64,000 nt of DNA from Timaviella sp038204505 (GCA_038204505.1 JBBRCV010000003.1:4704-68703), one strand, 5' to 3'; counted from the first letter of the stretch, positions 50,589-60,295 are shown. Program-made: numbers and translations. Notes: generated by a model from the letters alone, not told the origin.

Positions 50589-53213
50589 CTAACCTTGGGT
50601 TGTCAAAACCTCCGAAGGCAATCGCTTAAACGCCAGCCTCTCATTTTCCACATCCACAAAAATCGTGTCGCCATTGACAAACTCGCTCCGCAAAATTGCC
50701 TTAGCAATCTGGGTTTCTAGTTCGCGTTGGATGGCACGCTTGAGTGGACGAGCGCCATACACTGGGTCGTAGCCGACCTCTGCCAAGAAATCAAGGGCAG
50801 CATCCGAGAGGCGAAGTGACATTTTGCGATCGCTTAACCGTTCTGCCAACCGTTCTACTTGCAGTTTAATAATGCGTCGCAGTTCTGATTTCTGGAGGCT
50901 GTGGAAGATGATCACTTCATCAATCCGATTCAGGAACTCTGGGCGGAAGTTTTCACGCATGGCTAACATGACGCGCGATCGCATTTCCTCATGCCGGGTA
51001 TCATCCCCCGCTAGATCCAAAATGTATTGTGAACCAATGTTACTCGTCATGATAATAATCGAGTTCTTAAAGTCCACCGTGCGACCTTGCGAATCAGTGA
51101 CGCGACCATCATCTAAGATTTGCAACATGACGTTAAAAACATCTGGATGCGCCTTCTCAATTTCGTCGAACAAAATGACGGAATAAGGACGACGACGAAT
51201 CGCTTCAGTAAGCTGTCCACCCTCTTCATAGCCCACGTATCCTGGAGGTGCGCCAATCAGTCTAGAAACAGTGTGTTTTTCCATGTACTCTGACATATCA
51301 ATTCGCACCATGGCTTCCTCAGTGTCGAATAAATAAGCGGCGAGGGCTTTTGCCAACTCCGTTTTGCCGACCCCAGTAGGACCTAGGAAAATGAAGCTGG
51401 CGATCGGGCGATTCGGATCTGAAAGTCCGGCGCGCGATCGCTGAATTGCGTCAGCAACAGCAGTCACCGCTTCATCTTGTCCTACCACTCGCTGATGGAG
51501 TTCATCTTCGAGTTGCAGCAATTTATCCATTTCCGAAGCCACGAGCTTACTAATAGGAATGCCCGTCCATTTAGAAATAATTTCGGCAATGTCAGATTCC
51601 GAGACTTCTTCCCGCAGCAATGATTTGCCGTTGGTTTGGGTTTGGGTCATCTTCACTTCTGCTTCTTGCAGCTTGCGTTGCAGGTCGGTAGATTTGCCGT
51701 ACTTCAACTCGGCGGCTTTATTCAGATCATAGTCGCGTTCTGCTTGCTGAATTTCCAGGTTGACGCGATCGATCTCTTCTTTAATGGCTTGTACTTGATT
51801 GATGATGTCTTTCTCAGCGTGCCACTGGGTGCTGAGCGTTCGTTGCTCTTCTTTGAGATCTGCTAGTTCTTTTTCAATCCGCTCTAGCCGATCTTTAGAG
51901 CCTAAGTCGCTTTCTTTTTTAAGTGAAAGTCGCTCCATTTCAAGCTGTAAAATTTTGCGATCGACCTCATCTAAAGCATCAGGCTTAGAGGTGATTTCCA
52001 TCTTCATTTTAGCAGCGGCTTCGTCCATCAAATCAATGGCTTTGTCAGGTAAAAAGCGATCGCTAATATACCGATTCGACAAGGTAGCCGCTGCCACTAA
52101 CGCACTATCCGAAATTCTGACAGCGTGATGCAGTTCGTAGCGTTCCTTCAATCCACGCAGAATCGAGATCGTATCCTCAACGCTGGGCTGATCGACATAC
52201 ACTTGCTGGAAGCGTCGCTCTAACGCTGCATCTTTTTCAATATACTTACGATATTCATCTAAGGTTGTTGCCCCAATACAGCGCAACTCACCCCGTGCCA
52301 ACATTGGCTTCAGCAAGTTCCCAGCATCCATTGCGCCCTGGGTTGCACCTGCTCCAACGACGGTATGAATTTCGTCAATGAACAGAATAATATTACCTTG
52401 GGAATCAGTGACCTCTTTGAGAACCGCTTTCAGACGATCTTCAAATTCGCCTCGGTACTTGGCTCCGGCAATCAGTGCGCCCATGTCTAGTGAAATTAGC
52501 TTGCGGTCTTTCAACGATTCAGGAACGTCGCCGCTAAGGATACGTTGCGCTAGTCCTTCCGCGATCGCCGTTTTACCCACTCCTGGTTCGCCAATCAGAA
52601 CGGGATTATTTTTAGTTCGACGTGACAAAATTTGTATTGTCCGCCGAATTTCGTCATCTCGTCCAATCACAGGATCGAGCTTGCCTTGACGGGCATATTC
52701 TGTCAAATCTCGACCATATTTGGTTAAAGATTCGTATTTCCCTTCTGGATTTTGGTCGGTCACTTTCTGCGTCCCTCTAATTTGGTCAATCGCTGTCTTA
52801 AGCTTTCGTTCGTCTAACTTAAATTCTTGGAATAATCCTCGCCCAAATCGCTCATCTTTGGGATAAGCCAAAAGTAGATGTTCGATGGAAATATAGTCAT
52901 CACCAAATTCTGTCCGAATTTTCTCGGCGCGATCGGTCAGAACATCGAGCGATCGCCCTAAATACACCGCTCCACCCGCGCCCGACACTTTGGGCTGCTT
53001 GCGGATGTACTCTTCGGTATAGCTGCGTATCTGCTGCTCGTTAACGCCCAACTTATTAAAGATATTAGCTGCTAGTCCATCTTGCTCTAGCAGCGCCAGC
53101 ATCAAATGCTCAGACTCTAGTTGCTGATGCTGCGACTGTTTGGCAATTTCGGGAGTACGGGCGATCGCCTCCCAGGCTTTTTCTGTAAATTTATTAGGAT
53201 CAGTAGGCTGCAT
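50589..53213 (-). CDS. clpB: ATP-dependent disaggregase ClpB
   Basis: From ATG 53213 the product is about 874 residues, the normal length. It has the N-domain (MQPTDPNKFTEKAWEAIART), AAA-1 with GEPGVGKTAIAEGLA and DEIHTVVGAGA, a ~120-residue coiled-coil M-domain (RKILQLEMERLSLKKESDL...), and AAA-2 with GPTGVGKTELAKALA and LFDEIEKAHPDVFN. The M-domain distinguishes ClpB from ClpC. It resolubilises aggregated proteins with DnaK. The frame extends 25 residues upstream (ATG 53288), but these do not match the family. Confidence 0.96.
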   Translation of the reverse strand: MQPTDPNKFTEKAWEAIARTPEIAKQSQHQQLESEHLMLALLEQDGLAANIFNKLGVNEQQIRSYTEEYIRKQPKVSGAGGAVYLGRSLDVLTDRAEKIRTEFGDDYISIEHLLLAYPKDERFGRGLFQEFKLDERKLKTAIDQIRGTQKVTDQNPEGKYESLTKYGRDLTEYARQGKLDPVIGRDDEIRRTIQILSRRTKNNPVLIGEPGVGKTAIAEGLAQRILSGDVPESLKDRKLISLDMGALIAGAKYRGEFEDRLKAVLKEVTDSQGNIILFIDEIHTVVGAGATQGAMDAGNLLKPMLARGELRCIGATTLDEYRKYIEKDAALERRFQQVYVDQPSVEDTISILRGLKERYELHHAVRISDSALVAAATLSNRYISDRFLPDKAIDLMDEAAAKMKMEITSKPDALDEVDRKILQLEMERLSLKKESDLGSKDRLERIEKELADLKEEQRTLSTQWHAEKDIINQVQAIKEEIDRVNLEIQQAERDYDLNKAAELKYGKSTDLQRKLQEAEVKMTQTQTNGKSLLREEVSESDIAEIISKWTGIPISKLVASEMDKLLQLEDELHQRVVGQDEAVTAVADAIQRSRAGLSDPNRPIASFIFLGPTGVGKTELAKALAAYLFDTEEAMVRIDMSEYMEKHTVSRLIGAPPGYVGYEEGGQLTEAIRRRPYSVILFDEIEKAHPDVFNVMLQILDDGRVTDSQGRTVDFKNSIIIMTSNIGSQYILDLAGDDTRHEEMRSRVMLAMRENFRPEFLNRIDEVIIFHSLQKSELRRIIKLQVERLAERLSDRKMSLRLSDAALDFLAEVGYDPVYGARPLKRAIQRELETQIAKAILRSEFVNGDTIFVDVENERLAFKRLPSEVLTTQG

Positions 53214-53395
53214 AGGTATTTTAAGGTTAGGAAAGAAGTTTAAGGTTACGAGTGGGAACCTCAGAAATCTAAGCTCCCCTGGTTTCATCTAATTGTACGA
53301 ACTAGGAGAGCGATTGCGAAGGTAGGAATACCGACCCTGAAACAGTCGGTATCGCCGTCTATCGCTTAAAATTGCCAAACAATCTAAAAATTTTT

Positions 53396-53782
53396 ATGAA
53401 TAGAAAAAATGTGTCTTCCGGTTCTCCCTTCGAGAAGCCCATTGGTTTTTCAAGAGCAGCTCGTGTAGGCAATATCATTGCAGTTGCCGGAACTGCACCC
53501 ATAGCTACTGATGGTTCTACGGCATGTCCAGGAGATATTTATGGGCAAACAAAACGCTGTCTTGAAATTATTCAAACGGCGATCGAGGCGGCTGATGGTC
53601 GCATTGAGGATGTCATTCGCACTCGCATTATGATGACTGATATTTCTCAGTGGAAAGAAGCTGCAAAAGCTCACGGCGAGGTGTTTGGAGAAATTCGTCC
53701 TGCTTGTACCTTTGTTGAAGTGTCGAGGTTTATTAAAGAAGATTGGTTAGTAGAACTTGAGGCAGATTGTGTAACGAGTTAG
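53396..53782 (+). CDS. RidA-family (YjgF) protein
   Basis: From ATG 53396 the product is about 128 residues. The RidA pattern is visible: GFSRAARVGNIIAVAGTAP, QTKRCLEIIQTAIEAADGRI, DVIRTRIMMTDISQWKE, and RPACTFVEVSRFIKEDWLVELEA split over ~95-118. The arginine in IRTRIMMTD, used by true RidA deaminases, is present. RidA proteins hydrolyse reactive enamine/imine intermediates, but this belongs to a subgroup with a longer start, and its exact role is open. Confidence 0.88.
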   Translation: MNRKNVSSGSPFEKPIGFSRAARVGNIIAVAGTAPIATDGSTACPGDIYGQTKRCLEIIQTAIEAADGRIEDVIRTRIMMTDISQWKEAAKAHGEVFGEIRPACTFVEVSRFIKEDWLVELEADCVTS

Positions 53783-53802
53783 CCATGGACAAAACCCAGC
53801 CT

Positions 53803-54624
53803 TTACAGAATTTTCTCTAAACCGTAAACCAACGATTTAAGGGCGATGACCTTGCGAATGGACAGCAATACTCCCGGCATAAAGCTGGCGCGATCGCTCG
53901 TATCGTGACGCAGCGTATAAATTTCTCCAGGCGCACCAAAAATCACTTCCTCATGGGCAATCAGTCCGGGTAAGCGAACGCTATGAATCCGAATGCCCGA
54001 CTCAGTTTGAGAGCCTCTTGCCCCCGGCATTTTTTCGGTTTCTTTAACTTGGGGCGGGTTGAAGGGCTTGCCAAATTCTTCTAAAAGCTGGGCAGTTTGG
54101 ATGGCAGTACCGCTAGGAGCATCGGCTTTCTGGTTGTGGTGCAGTTCAATAATTTCTACATAGTCAAAATATTGAGAAGCACGCACAGCCGCCTGTTGTA
54201 ATAACACCATGCCAATGGAAAAGTTAGGGATGATCAGGCAGCCAGTGCTGGCTTTATCGGCAAATTCTGCCAAGTCTTGAATCTGCGTGGGGCTGAGTCC
54301 CGTGGTGCCGACAACGGGACGCACTCCATAGGCGATCGCCGCCCGCACATTGTTATAAACCGAGTCAGGATGCGTCAAGTCAACCATGACAGCAAGCTGC
54401 TTCTCTTGGGTTGCCATCACCAAAGTGGCTTGCAGGTCTGCCAGGATAGGGATCTCTAGCTCGCCACAACCCGCTATTACGCCCACGTCTAGCCCTTGTA
54501 GCTCGGGGCTGCGAGAGACTGCTCCAACCAGGGTTAAATCGGCGGCAGCGGCGATCGCTTTAACTGCCTCGCGCCCCATTTTACCTGCTGCACCATTGAC
54601 TACGACTGGAATTGGACTTGACAT
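53803..54624 (-). CDS. dapB: 4-hydroxy-tetrahydrodipicolinate reductase
   Basis: From ATG 54624 the product is 273 residues, normal for DapB. It has the nucleotide-binding VVVNGAAGKMGREAVKAIAA (~7-26), the lid VVGTTGLSPTQI (~106-117), and the catalytic EIIELHHNQKADAPSGTA (~155-172). It reduces the dipicolinate precursor in lysine and meso-diaminopimelate synthesis. The 11 extra upstream residues of the open frame are not conserved. Confidence 0.95.
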   Translation of the reverse strand: MSSPIPVVVNGAAGKMGREAVKAIAAAADLTLVGAVSRSPELQGLDVGVIAGCGELEIPILADLQATLVMATQEKQLAVMVDLTHPDSVYNNVRAAIAYGVRPVVGTTGLSPTQIQDLAEFADKASTGCLIIPNFSIGMVLLQQAAVRASQYFDYVEIIELHHNQKADAPSGTAIQTAQLLEEFGKPFNPPQVKETEKMPGARGSQTESGIRIHSVRLPGLIAHEEVIFGAPGEIYTLRHDTSDRASFMPGVLLSIRKVIALKSLVYGLEKIL

Positions 54625-54740
54625 GATGAAGAACCTTTTTGAGCAACTGAAGATCACTAAAGATCATTGTAAGTTAGCTCTGTATCCCTCTCTGTGTCAC
54701 AATGTGAAACAGTCGTTAATCGTCAGTATTCAGGTATATT

Positions 54741-55844
54741 GTGAGTCCTACTGCCACCAAACTTTCCCCCCGTCGCGTTTTCCCTTTTACTGCCATTGTG
54801 GGTCAAGAGGAAATGAAACTAGCGCTGCTGCTAAACGTCATTGACCCCAAAATTGGCGGTGTCATGATAATGGGCGATCGCGGCACTGGCAAATCCACCA
54901 CAATTCGGGCATTGGCAGACGTGCTGCCTGAAATTGACGTAGTAGCAGGTGACCCCTTCAACAGTCATCCCAACGATGCTGGGCTGATGAGCGACTTTGT
55001 GAAAGAGCAAATCGAAGCGGGGCAAACGCCCCAAATCGCCCAGAAAAAAGTGCCCATGATTGACCTACCTTTGGGTGCAACCGAGGATCGCGTTTGTGGC
55101 ACTATTGATATTGAAAAAGCGTTGTCTGAAGGCGTAAAAGCCTTTGAACCAGGGCTTTTGGCACAGGCAAACCGGGGCATTTTGTACGTCGACGAAGTTA
55201 ACTTGCTTGATGATCACCTGGTCGATGTGCTGCTCGATTCGGCAGCTTCAGGCTGGAATACGGTGGAGCGAGAAGGCATTTCGATTCGGCACCCAGCGCG
55301 GTTTGTGCTGGTAGGTTCGGGCAACCCCGAAGAAGGAGAATTGCGCCCTCAACTGCTCGATCGCTTTGGGCTACACGCCGAAATTCGCACCGTCAAAGAT
55401 CCCACCCTGCGAGTCGAAATTGTGGAGCAGCGATCGGACTTTGACCAAGATCCAGAAACGTTTTTAGAGAAGCACCGCCCTCAGCAAGAAGCGCTTCAAC
55501 AAACGTTGATCAACGCTCAAGCCTTGCTGAAGTCGGTCAATATCGATCGCGATTTGAAGATTAAGATATCTCAGGCTTGCTCAGAGCTAGATGTCGATGG
55601 TCTACGGGGCGACATTGTGACTAATCGCACCGCCAAAGCCCTGGCGGCACTAGAAGGACGAACGGAAGTTACCGTCAGCGATGTTCAGCGCGTCATGGTG
55701 ATGGCATTGCGCCACCGTCTACGGAAAGATCCCTTAGAGTCGATTGATTCTGGTTATAAAGTCGGAAAAGTCTTTAATCAGGTGTTCGGGATTGTAGAAT
55801 CAGCGGAGCTAAACGGGGCGGGGCAGCCTGCGGCGATTCGTTAG
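54741..55844 (+). CDS. chlI: Magnesium chelatase ATPase subunit I
   Basis: The 367-residue AAA+ protein starts at GTG 54741. It has FPFTAIVGQEEMKLALLLN (~14-32), Walker A GDRGTGKSTTIRAL (~45-58), Walker B GILYVDEVNLLDDHLVDVLL (~145-164), and RHPARFVLVGSGNPEEGELR (~182-201). With ChlD and ChlH it inserts Mg2+ into protoporphyrin IX, the first committed step of chlorophyll synthesis. It supports the cyanobacterial origin. It is transcribed divergently from dapB. Confidence 0.96.
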   Translation: MSPTATKLSPRRVFPFTAIVGQEEMKLALLLNVIDPKIGGVMIMGDRGTGKSTTIRALADVLPEIDVVAGDPFNSHPNDAGLMSDFVKEQIEAGQTPQIAQKKVPMIDLPLGATEDRVCGTIDIEKALSEGVKAFEPGLLAQANRGILYVDEVNLLDDHLVDVLLDSAASGWNTVEREGISIRHPARFVLVGSGNPEEGELRPQLLDRFGLHAEIRTVKDPTLRVEIVEQRSDFDQDPETFLEKHRPQQEALQQTLINAQALLKSVNIDRDLKIKISQACSELDVDGLRGDIVTNRTAKALAALEGRTEVTVSDVQRVMVMALRHRLRKDPLESIDSGYKVGKVFNQVFGIVESAELNGAGQPAAIR

Positions 55845-55874
55845 TCTATGTGACCGTTAAGTCAGTTCCTCGCT

Positions 55875-56312
55875 ATGGCGAAAGTCCTTGCAACTACAGA
55901 TGCCGTCAAAAGCCTCGCAGACATAGAGGCTAGATTCGGGTTGCTGCGTAGCGAAGAGGATGCATTTTTTACTGAATGGCAGGAGAATTTGCCTCAACTG
56001 ACTGACTCTGAGCAAGCTTCCTCAGCAGTCATGCGGCGCAGGTCGCTTTACCATCGGGCGGATGGCGATTTGCTAGAAGGCGCGGTGATATTGCTGATGG
56101 TGTTGCCATTGTTGGAGCTGGCTGGGTTTTATGATCCGCCGTTCAAAATGAAGGCAGAGGCTTCTGTAGAATTGAGCGTTGAGGATGGACAGGAAACGCT
56201 GCGGGGACGAATCGATGTGCTGATTATGCAAAACCAGTTTTGGGTGCTGGTGCTAGAGTCGAAAAAGACGACGATTTAAGCGCGATCGGCATTACCTCAA
56301 GCGTTGGCGTAG
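55875..56312 (+). pseudogene. Restriction-endonuclease-subunit-R-like protein with premature stops
   Basis: The 134-residue open part (AKVLATTDAVKSLADIEARF...) matches cyanobacterial type I R-subunit-like proteins, with RGRIDVLIMQNQFWVLVLES (~107-126) containing the D and E-x-K nuclease residues. After TAA (56277-56279) the same frame continues as ARSALPQALA, then TAG (56310-56312), then M. That is the conserved ALPQALAYM continuation with a Tyr codon turned into a stop. The downstream half (normally ~70 more residues) is lost. The gene follows chlI on the same strand. Confidence 0.72.
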
Positions 56313-56323
56313 ATGAAAGCGCG

Positions 56324-56470
56324 TCAATCGATAGAGTTCAATACCCCAGAGATTGACAATTTTCTGATCAACTCACGAAGTAATTCACTCTGCTGTCTTT
56401 TCTTGACTTCACAATATTGCTGCAAATGTTCTAATTCCTCCTCAGTTACCCGGAAATTAATCTGCTTCAT
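56324..56470 (-). CDS. Small ribbon-helix-helix protein
   Basis: From ATG 56470 the product is 48 residues. It begins MKQINFRVTEEELEHLQQYC and continues through a second helix (QQSELLRELIRKL), a CopG/RHH-type DNA-binding fold. An upstream in-frame start (56545) would add 25 residues that look unlike the fold. Such proteins are typical antitoxins or small repressors. No toxin gene is adjacent. Confidence 0.6.
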   Translation of the reverse strand: MKQINFRVTEEELEHLQQYCEVKKRQQSELLRELIRKLSISGVLNSID

Positions 56471-56648
56471 GGCTTGATATGGTATAGCTGTGTGCCATGC
56501 CTCAAGAGAAACGCCTAGATGCTTAATGACTGCCCAGTCCTGCAATGTGCAGTTAGACGGTTTATATCTTAAGTATGATGCTTCGATAGAAAAACATTTT
56601 TAGAATAATCCATAATTACGCGTCCACAACCCGCAGCGAAGGTAGATT

Positions 56649-57188
56649 ATGGCTCAACTTGTTGATAGAATCGAGCAGTCGGGCGATCGCCCTAATGATC
56701 CTAGGAACAGGGAAGTTGTTCATCCTGTGGCAGATCCGCAATACGGAGACTTGTTAACACCGATTAATTCTTCTCCGTTTGTGAAAGCAATCATGAGTAA
56801 TCTATCCGCTTATCGTAGTGGTCTGTCACCATTGCGTAGAGGTATAGAAGTAGGTGTTACGCACGGTTATTGGCTGGTTTGCCCTTTTGCAAAATTCAAT
56901 CCTTTACGTTATACCTCTGTGGGTACATTTGGTTCATTGTTATCGACAATTGGACTCCTTGTTATTTCAACTATATTAATTGTGTTGTACGCAGCTAGCC
57001 ATCCACCTGCGCCTCTAGCTGCAACTGCTACACCTAATCCACCTGATGCTTTTAGTTCACGAAAAGGCTGGAATGATTATGCGATCGGCTTCTTGATCGG
57101 TGGCGTACTTGGCGCGATCGCAGCTTTTCTAATTCTGGCAAACTTTGATGTGTTCAAGAATTTCTTAACCCTGATTGGTGCAAACTAG
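56649..57188 (+). CDS. psaL: Photosystem I subunit XI (PsaL)
   Basis: The 179-residue protein matches PsaL along its length: DPRNREVVHPVADPQYGDLL, TPINSSPFVKAIMSNLSAYR, GLSPLRRGIEVGVTHGYWL, and PNPPDAFSSRKGWNDYAIGF, with three membrane helices (~95-115, 147-167 and the THGYWLVCPFAKF region). PsaL joins PSI monomers into trimers or tetramers and binds chlorophyll. Several usually constant positions differ from the forms I remember, and no psaI precedes it. It may be a second, conditional psaL copy. The next three genes look stress-related, not photosynthetic. Confidence 0.85.
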   Translation: MAQLVDRIEQSGDRPNDPRNREVVHPVADPQYGDLLTPINSSPFVKAIMSNLSAYRSGLSPLRRGIEVGVTHGYWLVCPFAKFNPLRYTSVGTFGSLLSTIGLLVISTILIVLYAASHPPAPLAATATPNPPDAFSSRKGWNDYAIGFLIGGVLGAIAAFLILANFDVFKNFLTLIGAN

Positions 57189-57250
57189 ATGGGTGCAGAT
57201 TAGCTTAAACCGTACTTCCTAAAACTTTTTACCTAACTTTTTACCCAACA

Positions 57251-58285
57251 ATGAACGTAATACAGCTTAAGCCAATTGACAACCAGGTTGTTGTTATTGT
57301 GGGTGCTTCTAGTGGAATTGGGCGAGAAACTGCTTTACGCTTTGCTAGGAAAGGTGCGAAAGTCGTAGTTTCAGCACGTAGCGAACCGGGTCTTTTATCC
57401 CTAACTAAGGAGATTCATCAACTTGGAGGAGACGCGACTCATGTAGTTGCTGATGTTTCTGTCTTTGAGCAAGTGCAAGCGATCGCTACACAAGCGATCG
57501 CCGTTTATGGACGAATTGACACCTGGGTTCACGCTGCGGCAACTGCTGTTTTTTCCACTTTCGAGCATCTAACACCAGAAGAATTTAAGCGTGTTATCGA
57601 CGTTAATTTGATGGGACAAGTCTACGGCGCAATGGTGGCTTTACCGCACCTAAAGAGAGAGGGACAAGGGGCGCTCATTCACATTTCCTCAATGGAGGGT
57701 AGACGAGCGCTGCCTTTTCAGAGTGCTTACTCCTCCTCAAAACATGGCGTTGAGGGCTTCTTAGAGTCTTTGCGAGTGGAGCTACAGCACGAGGGAATTC
57801 CCATTAGTGTCACGAGCGTTAAACCTTCTGTAATTAACACGCCTTTTTACAACAAAGGTAAAACTAAACTAGGGGTCAAACCTACGGGAATTCTACCTTA
57901 CTACGAGCCTAGCCTGGTCGCAGATGCTATTCTTCATGTTGCCGAGCATCCAACCCGCGACTTCATTGTAGGTGATGTTGGTAAGGTGCTAGACGTATTA
58001 CAACGAGTTTCGCCTGGGCTTGTAGATGCTCTATTAGTAGCAGTGGGGTTTCAGCTACAGAAAACGGATGAGCAGAAAGCGGAAGATGGTTCCAACAATC
58101 TTTATGAGCCAGCGCCAGAGTACGACACGGTAGAAGGCGACTTTGGACATTTAATTGTTCCTAGCGTAACTGACTGGGTAGATCGTCATATACCCGCTTG
58201 GGGAACAGCAACCGCAGGAGTTTTGGGCGTGGTTGGGATAGCTTTGTTAGCTTTAAATGCTTTCAAAAACGAACAGCAAATCTAG
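57251..58285 (+). CDS. Short-chain dehydrogenase/reductase
   Basis: The 344-residue SDR has the N-terminal cofactor motif VVIVGASSGIGRETALRFA (TGxxxGIG type), the catalytic S in ALIHISSMEGRRALPFQSAY and YSSSKHGVEGF (YxxxK). A C-terminal extension past the usual ~250 residues ends in a membrane helix (WGTATAGVLGVVGIALLALN). It probably sits on a membrane. The substrate is unknown. It begins 62 bases after psaL, and the SRPBCC gene follows 35 bases later, so the three or four genes are likely one transcript. Confidence 0.87.
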   Translation: MNVIQLKPIDNQVVVIVGASSGIGRETALRFARKGAKVVVSARSEPGLLSLTKEIHQLGGDATHVVADVSVFEQVQAIATQAIAVYGRIDTWVHAAATAVFSTFEHLTPEEFKRVIDVNLMGQVYGAMVALPHLKREGQGALIHISSMEGRRALPFQSAYSSSKHGVEGFLESLRVELQHEGIPISVTSVKPSVINTPFYNKGKTKLGVKPTGILPYYEPSLVADAILHVAEHPTRDFIVGDVGKVLDVLQRVSPGLVDALLVAVGFQLQKTDEQKAEDGSNNLYEPAPEYDTVEGDFGHLIVPSVTDWVDRHIPAWGTATAGVLGVVGIALLALNAFKNEQQI

Positions 58286-58320
58286 ATTTATTTCACACTC
58301 ATTACCTATTGGAGTGATTT

Positions 58321-59052
58321 ATGGAAGAGATTACGAGTCCACAAAATCCACCGAGTGAGCCAGCTAGCAGTCTTAGTGAAACTGAGCGCTTAACCTCTTT
58401 AATTGGGGGAGGGGCGCTCGTTTTAATGGGACTGAGACAGGGTTCCTTGAGAGGTGCTTTGACTGCATTAACGGGCGGCGGCATGATATATCACGGTGCA
58501 ACGTCCACGAAGAGTATTACTGATACTGTTGGGGAGGCTGTGGGTGTGGGTCAAACCGTAAAAGTTGAAAAGTCGGTATCAATCTTCAGCAAATCGCCGG
58601 AAGAGCTATACCAGTTTTGGCACAACTTCGAGAATTTGCCTTCTTTCATGAAGCATTTAAAGTCAGTTACCGTGATCAATGAACAGCGATCGCACTGGGT
58701 AGTGAACGCTCCTGGGAATGCCACTGTTGAGTGGGACGCAGAGATTGTGGTTGATGATCCAGACAAAAAAATGATTGCTTGGAGTTCAGTTGCAGATGCC
58801 GCGATTGACAACTCTGGTTTTGTCCGTTTTCAAGCAGGTCCTCCTGGTCGAGGAACAGAAGTCAAGGTGGTGTTGGAATATAATCCACCCGGCGGTATTG
58901 TTGGAATGACGATCGCCAAGTTGTTTGGTGAAGAGCCTGAACAGCAGCTAGGAGAAGACCTTCGACGCTTTAAACAGATAATGGAAACAGGTGAGATTGC
59001 TACTACCGAAGGTCAATCTTCAGGGCGTGGTAGAGAAGGAAGTACCGCCTGA
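58321..59052 (+). CDS. DUF2892-like plus SRPBCC (polyketide cyclase-type) protein
   Basis: The 243-residue protein has an N-terminal glycine-rich membrane part (LIGGGALVLMGLRQGSLRGA; ~27-60). A SRPBCC ligand-binding domain follows (~78-220): VEKSVSIFSKSPEELYQFWH, NLPSFMKHLKSVTVIN, GTEVKVVLEYNPPGG. Proteins of this kind (cyclase/dehydrase, START-like) bind hydrophobic molecules. Gene order SDR-SRPBCC-alcohol dehydrogenase is common in bacterial stress clusters. The ATG follows TTGGAGTGATTT. Confidence 0.82.
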   Translation: MEEITSPQNPPSEPASSLSETERLTSLIGGGALVLMGLRQGSLRGALTALTGGGMIYHGATSTKSITDTVGEAVGVGQTVKVEKSVSIFSKSPEELYQFWHNFENLPSFMKHLKSVTVINEQRSHWVVNAPGNATVEWDAEIVVDDPDKKMIAWSSVADAAIDNSGFVRFQAGPPGRGTEVKVVLEYNPPGGIVGMTIAKLFGEEPEQQLGEDLRRFKQIMETGEIATTEGQSSGRGREGSTA

Positions 59053-59122
59053 TTAACATTTTCGTCCAATGTCAAAGCTCCATAGCCTTTTGATTCTAAT
59101 AATACTAAGAGGAAAACAATTC

Positions 59123-60292
59123 ATGAAAGCAGTATGTTGGCATGGTGCTAAAGATGTAAGAGTTGACACAGTTCCTGATCCCAAAATCTTGAACCCACGA
59201 GATGCCATTATCAAAATAACTTCTACTGCTATTTGCGGCTCAGATTTGCATATTTATGACGGCTTTATCCCTACCATGAAGTCGGGTGATATTTTGGGTC
59301 ACGAATTCATGGGGGAAGTTGTAGAGCTAGGTGCAAGTGTTAAAAATTTGCAGATAGGTGATCGCGTGATCGTTCCCTTTACCATTTCCTGCGGTGGCTG
59401 TTTTTTTTGCAATAGCGATCTGTGGTCATTATGTGACAACAGTAACCCCAATGCCTGGATGGTAGAGAAAATCATGGGTCACTCTCCTGCTGGATTGTTT
59501 GGTTACTCTCACTTATTTGGAGGATATGCAGGTGGACAAGCTGAGTATGTGCGCGTTCCCTTTGCTGATGTCGGACCCTTGAAAATTCCTGATGGACTGG
59601 CAGACGAACAGGTTCTCTTTCTGACAGATATTTTTCCGACTGGGTATATGGCAGCGGAAAACTGTCAGATTAAGGAGGGCGATATTGTTGCGGTTTGGGG
59701 ATGTGGTCCAGTCGCGCAATTTGCCATTAAAAGCGCTTTTATGTTGGGTGCAGAGCGAGTAATTGCGATCGATCGCGTTCCTGAGCGTCTGAAGATGGCA
59801 CAAGAATGGGGCGGAGCGGAGGTGATTAACTATGAAGAAGTTGATCCAGGCGAAGCGCTTAAAGAAATGACAGGAGGACGAGGTCCTGATGCTGTGATTG
59901 AGGCAGTCGGCATGGAAGCTCATGGTACAGGTATTGATGCTGTATATGACAAAGTGATGCAGGCTGTAAGAATGGAGAGCGATCGCCCTACTGCCCTCCG
60001 ACAAGCCATTGTTGCCTGTCGTAAAGGTGGTAACGTTTCAGTGGCAGGGGTTTTTGGTGGGCTGATCGACAAGGTGCCCATGGGAGCTGCGTTTAACAAG
60101 GGTTTGAATTTTAAAATGGGGCAAACCAATGTTCATCGCTATTTACATCCGTTGTTAGAGCACATTCAAAAAGGAGATATTGATCCTTCTTTTGTTGTGA
60201 CTCATCAGCTAAAGCTGGATGACGCACCCGGTGCATACGAGATTTTTAAGAACAAAAAAGATAATTGTATCAAAGTGGTTCTTAAGCCTTAA
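59123..60292 (+). CDS. Zinc-dependent alcohol dehydrogenase (MDR family)
   Basis: From ATG 59123 the product is 389 residues. AAGAGGA at 59107-59113 gives the right ribosome spacing; an upstream ATG (59069) does not. It has the catalytic zinc region CGSDLHIYDGFIPTMKSGDI, GHEFMGEVVELG, the structural zinc cysteines (CGGCFFCNSDLWSLCDN), and the Rossmann VAVWGCGPVAQFAIKSAFML. It resembles glutathione-independent formaldehyde dehydrogenase-like MDRs. It oxidises an alcohol or reduces an aldehyde with NAD(P); the substrate is not known. Confidence 0.9.
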   Translation: MKAVCWHGAKDVRVDTVPDPKILNPRDAIIKITSTAICGSDLHIYDGFIPTMKSGDILGHEFMGEVVELGASVKNLQIGDRVIVPFTISCGGCFFCNSDLWSLCDNSNPNAWMVEKIMGHSPAGLFGYSHLFGGYAGGQAEYVRVPFADVGPLKIPDGLADEQVLFLTDIFPTGYMAAENCQIKEGDIVAVWGCGPVAQFAIKSAFMLGAERVIAIDRVPERLKMAQEWGGAEVINYEEVDPGEALKEMTGGRGPDAVIEAVGMEAHGTGIDAVYDKVMQAVRMESDRPTALRQAIVACRKGGNVSVAGVFGGLIDKVPMGAAFNKGLNFKMGQTNVHRYLHPLLEHIQKGDIDPSFVVTHQLKLDDAPGAYEIFKNKKDNCIKVVLKP

Positions 60293-60295
60293 GCC

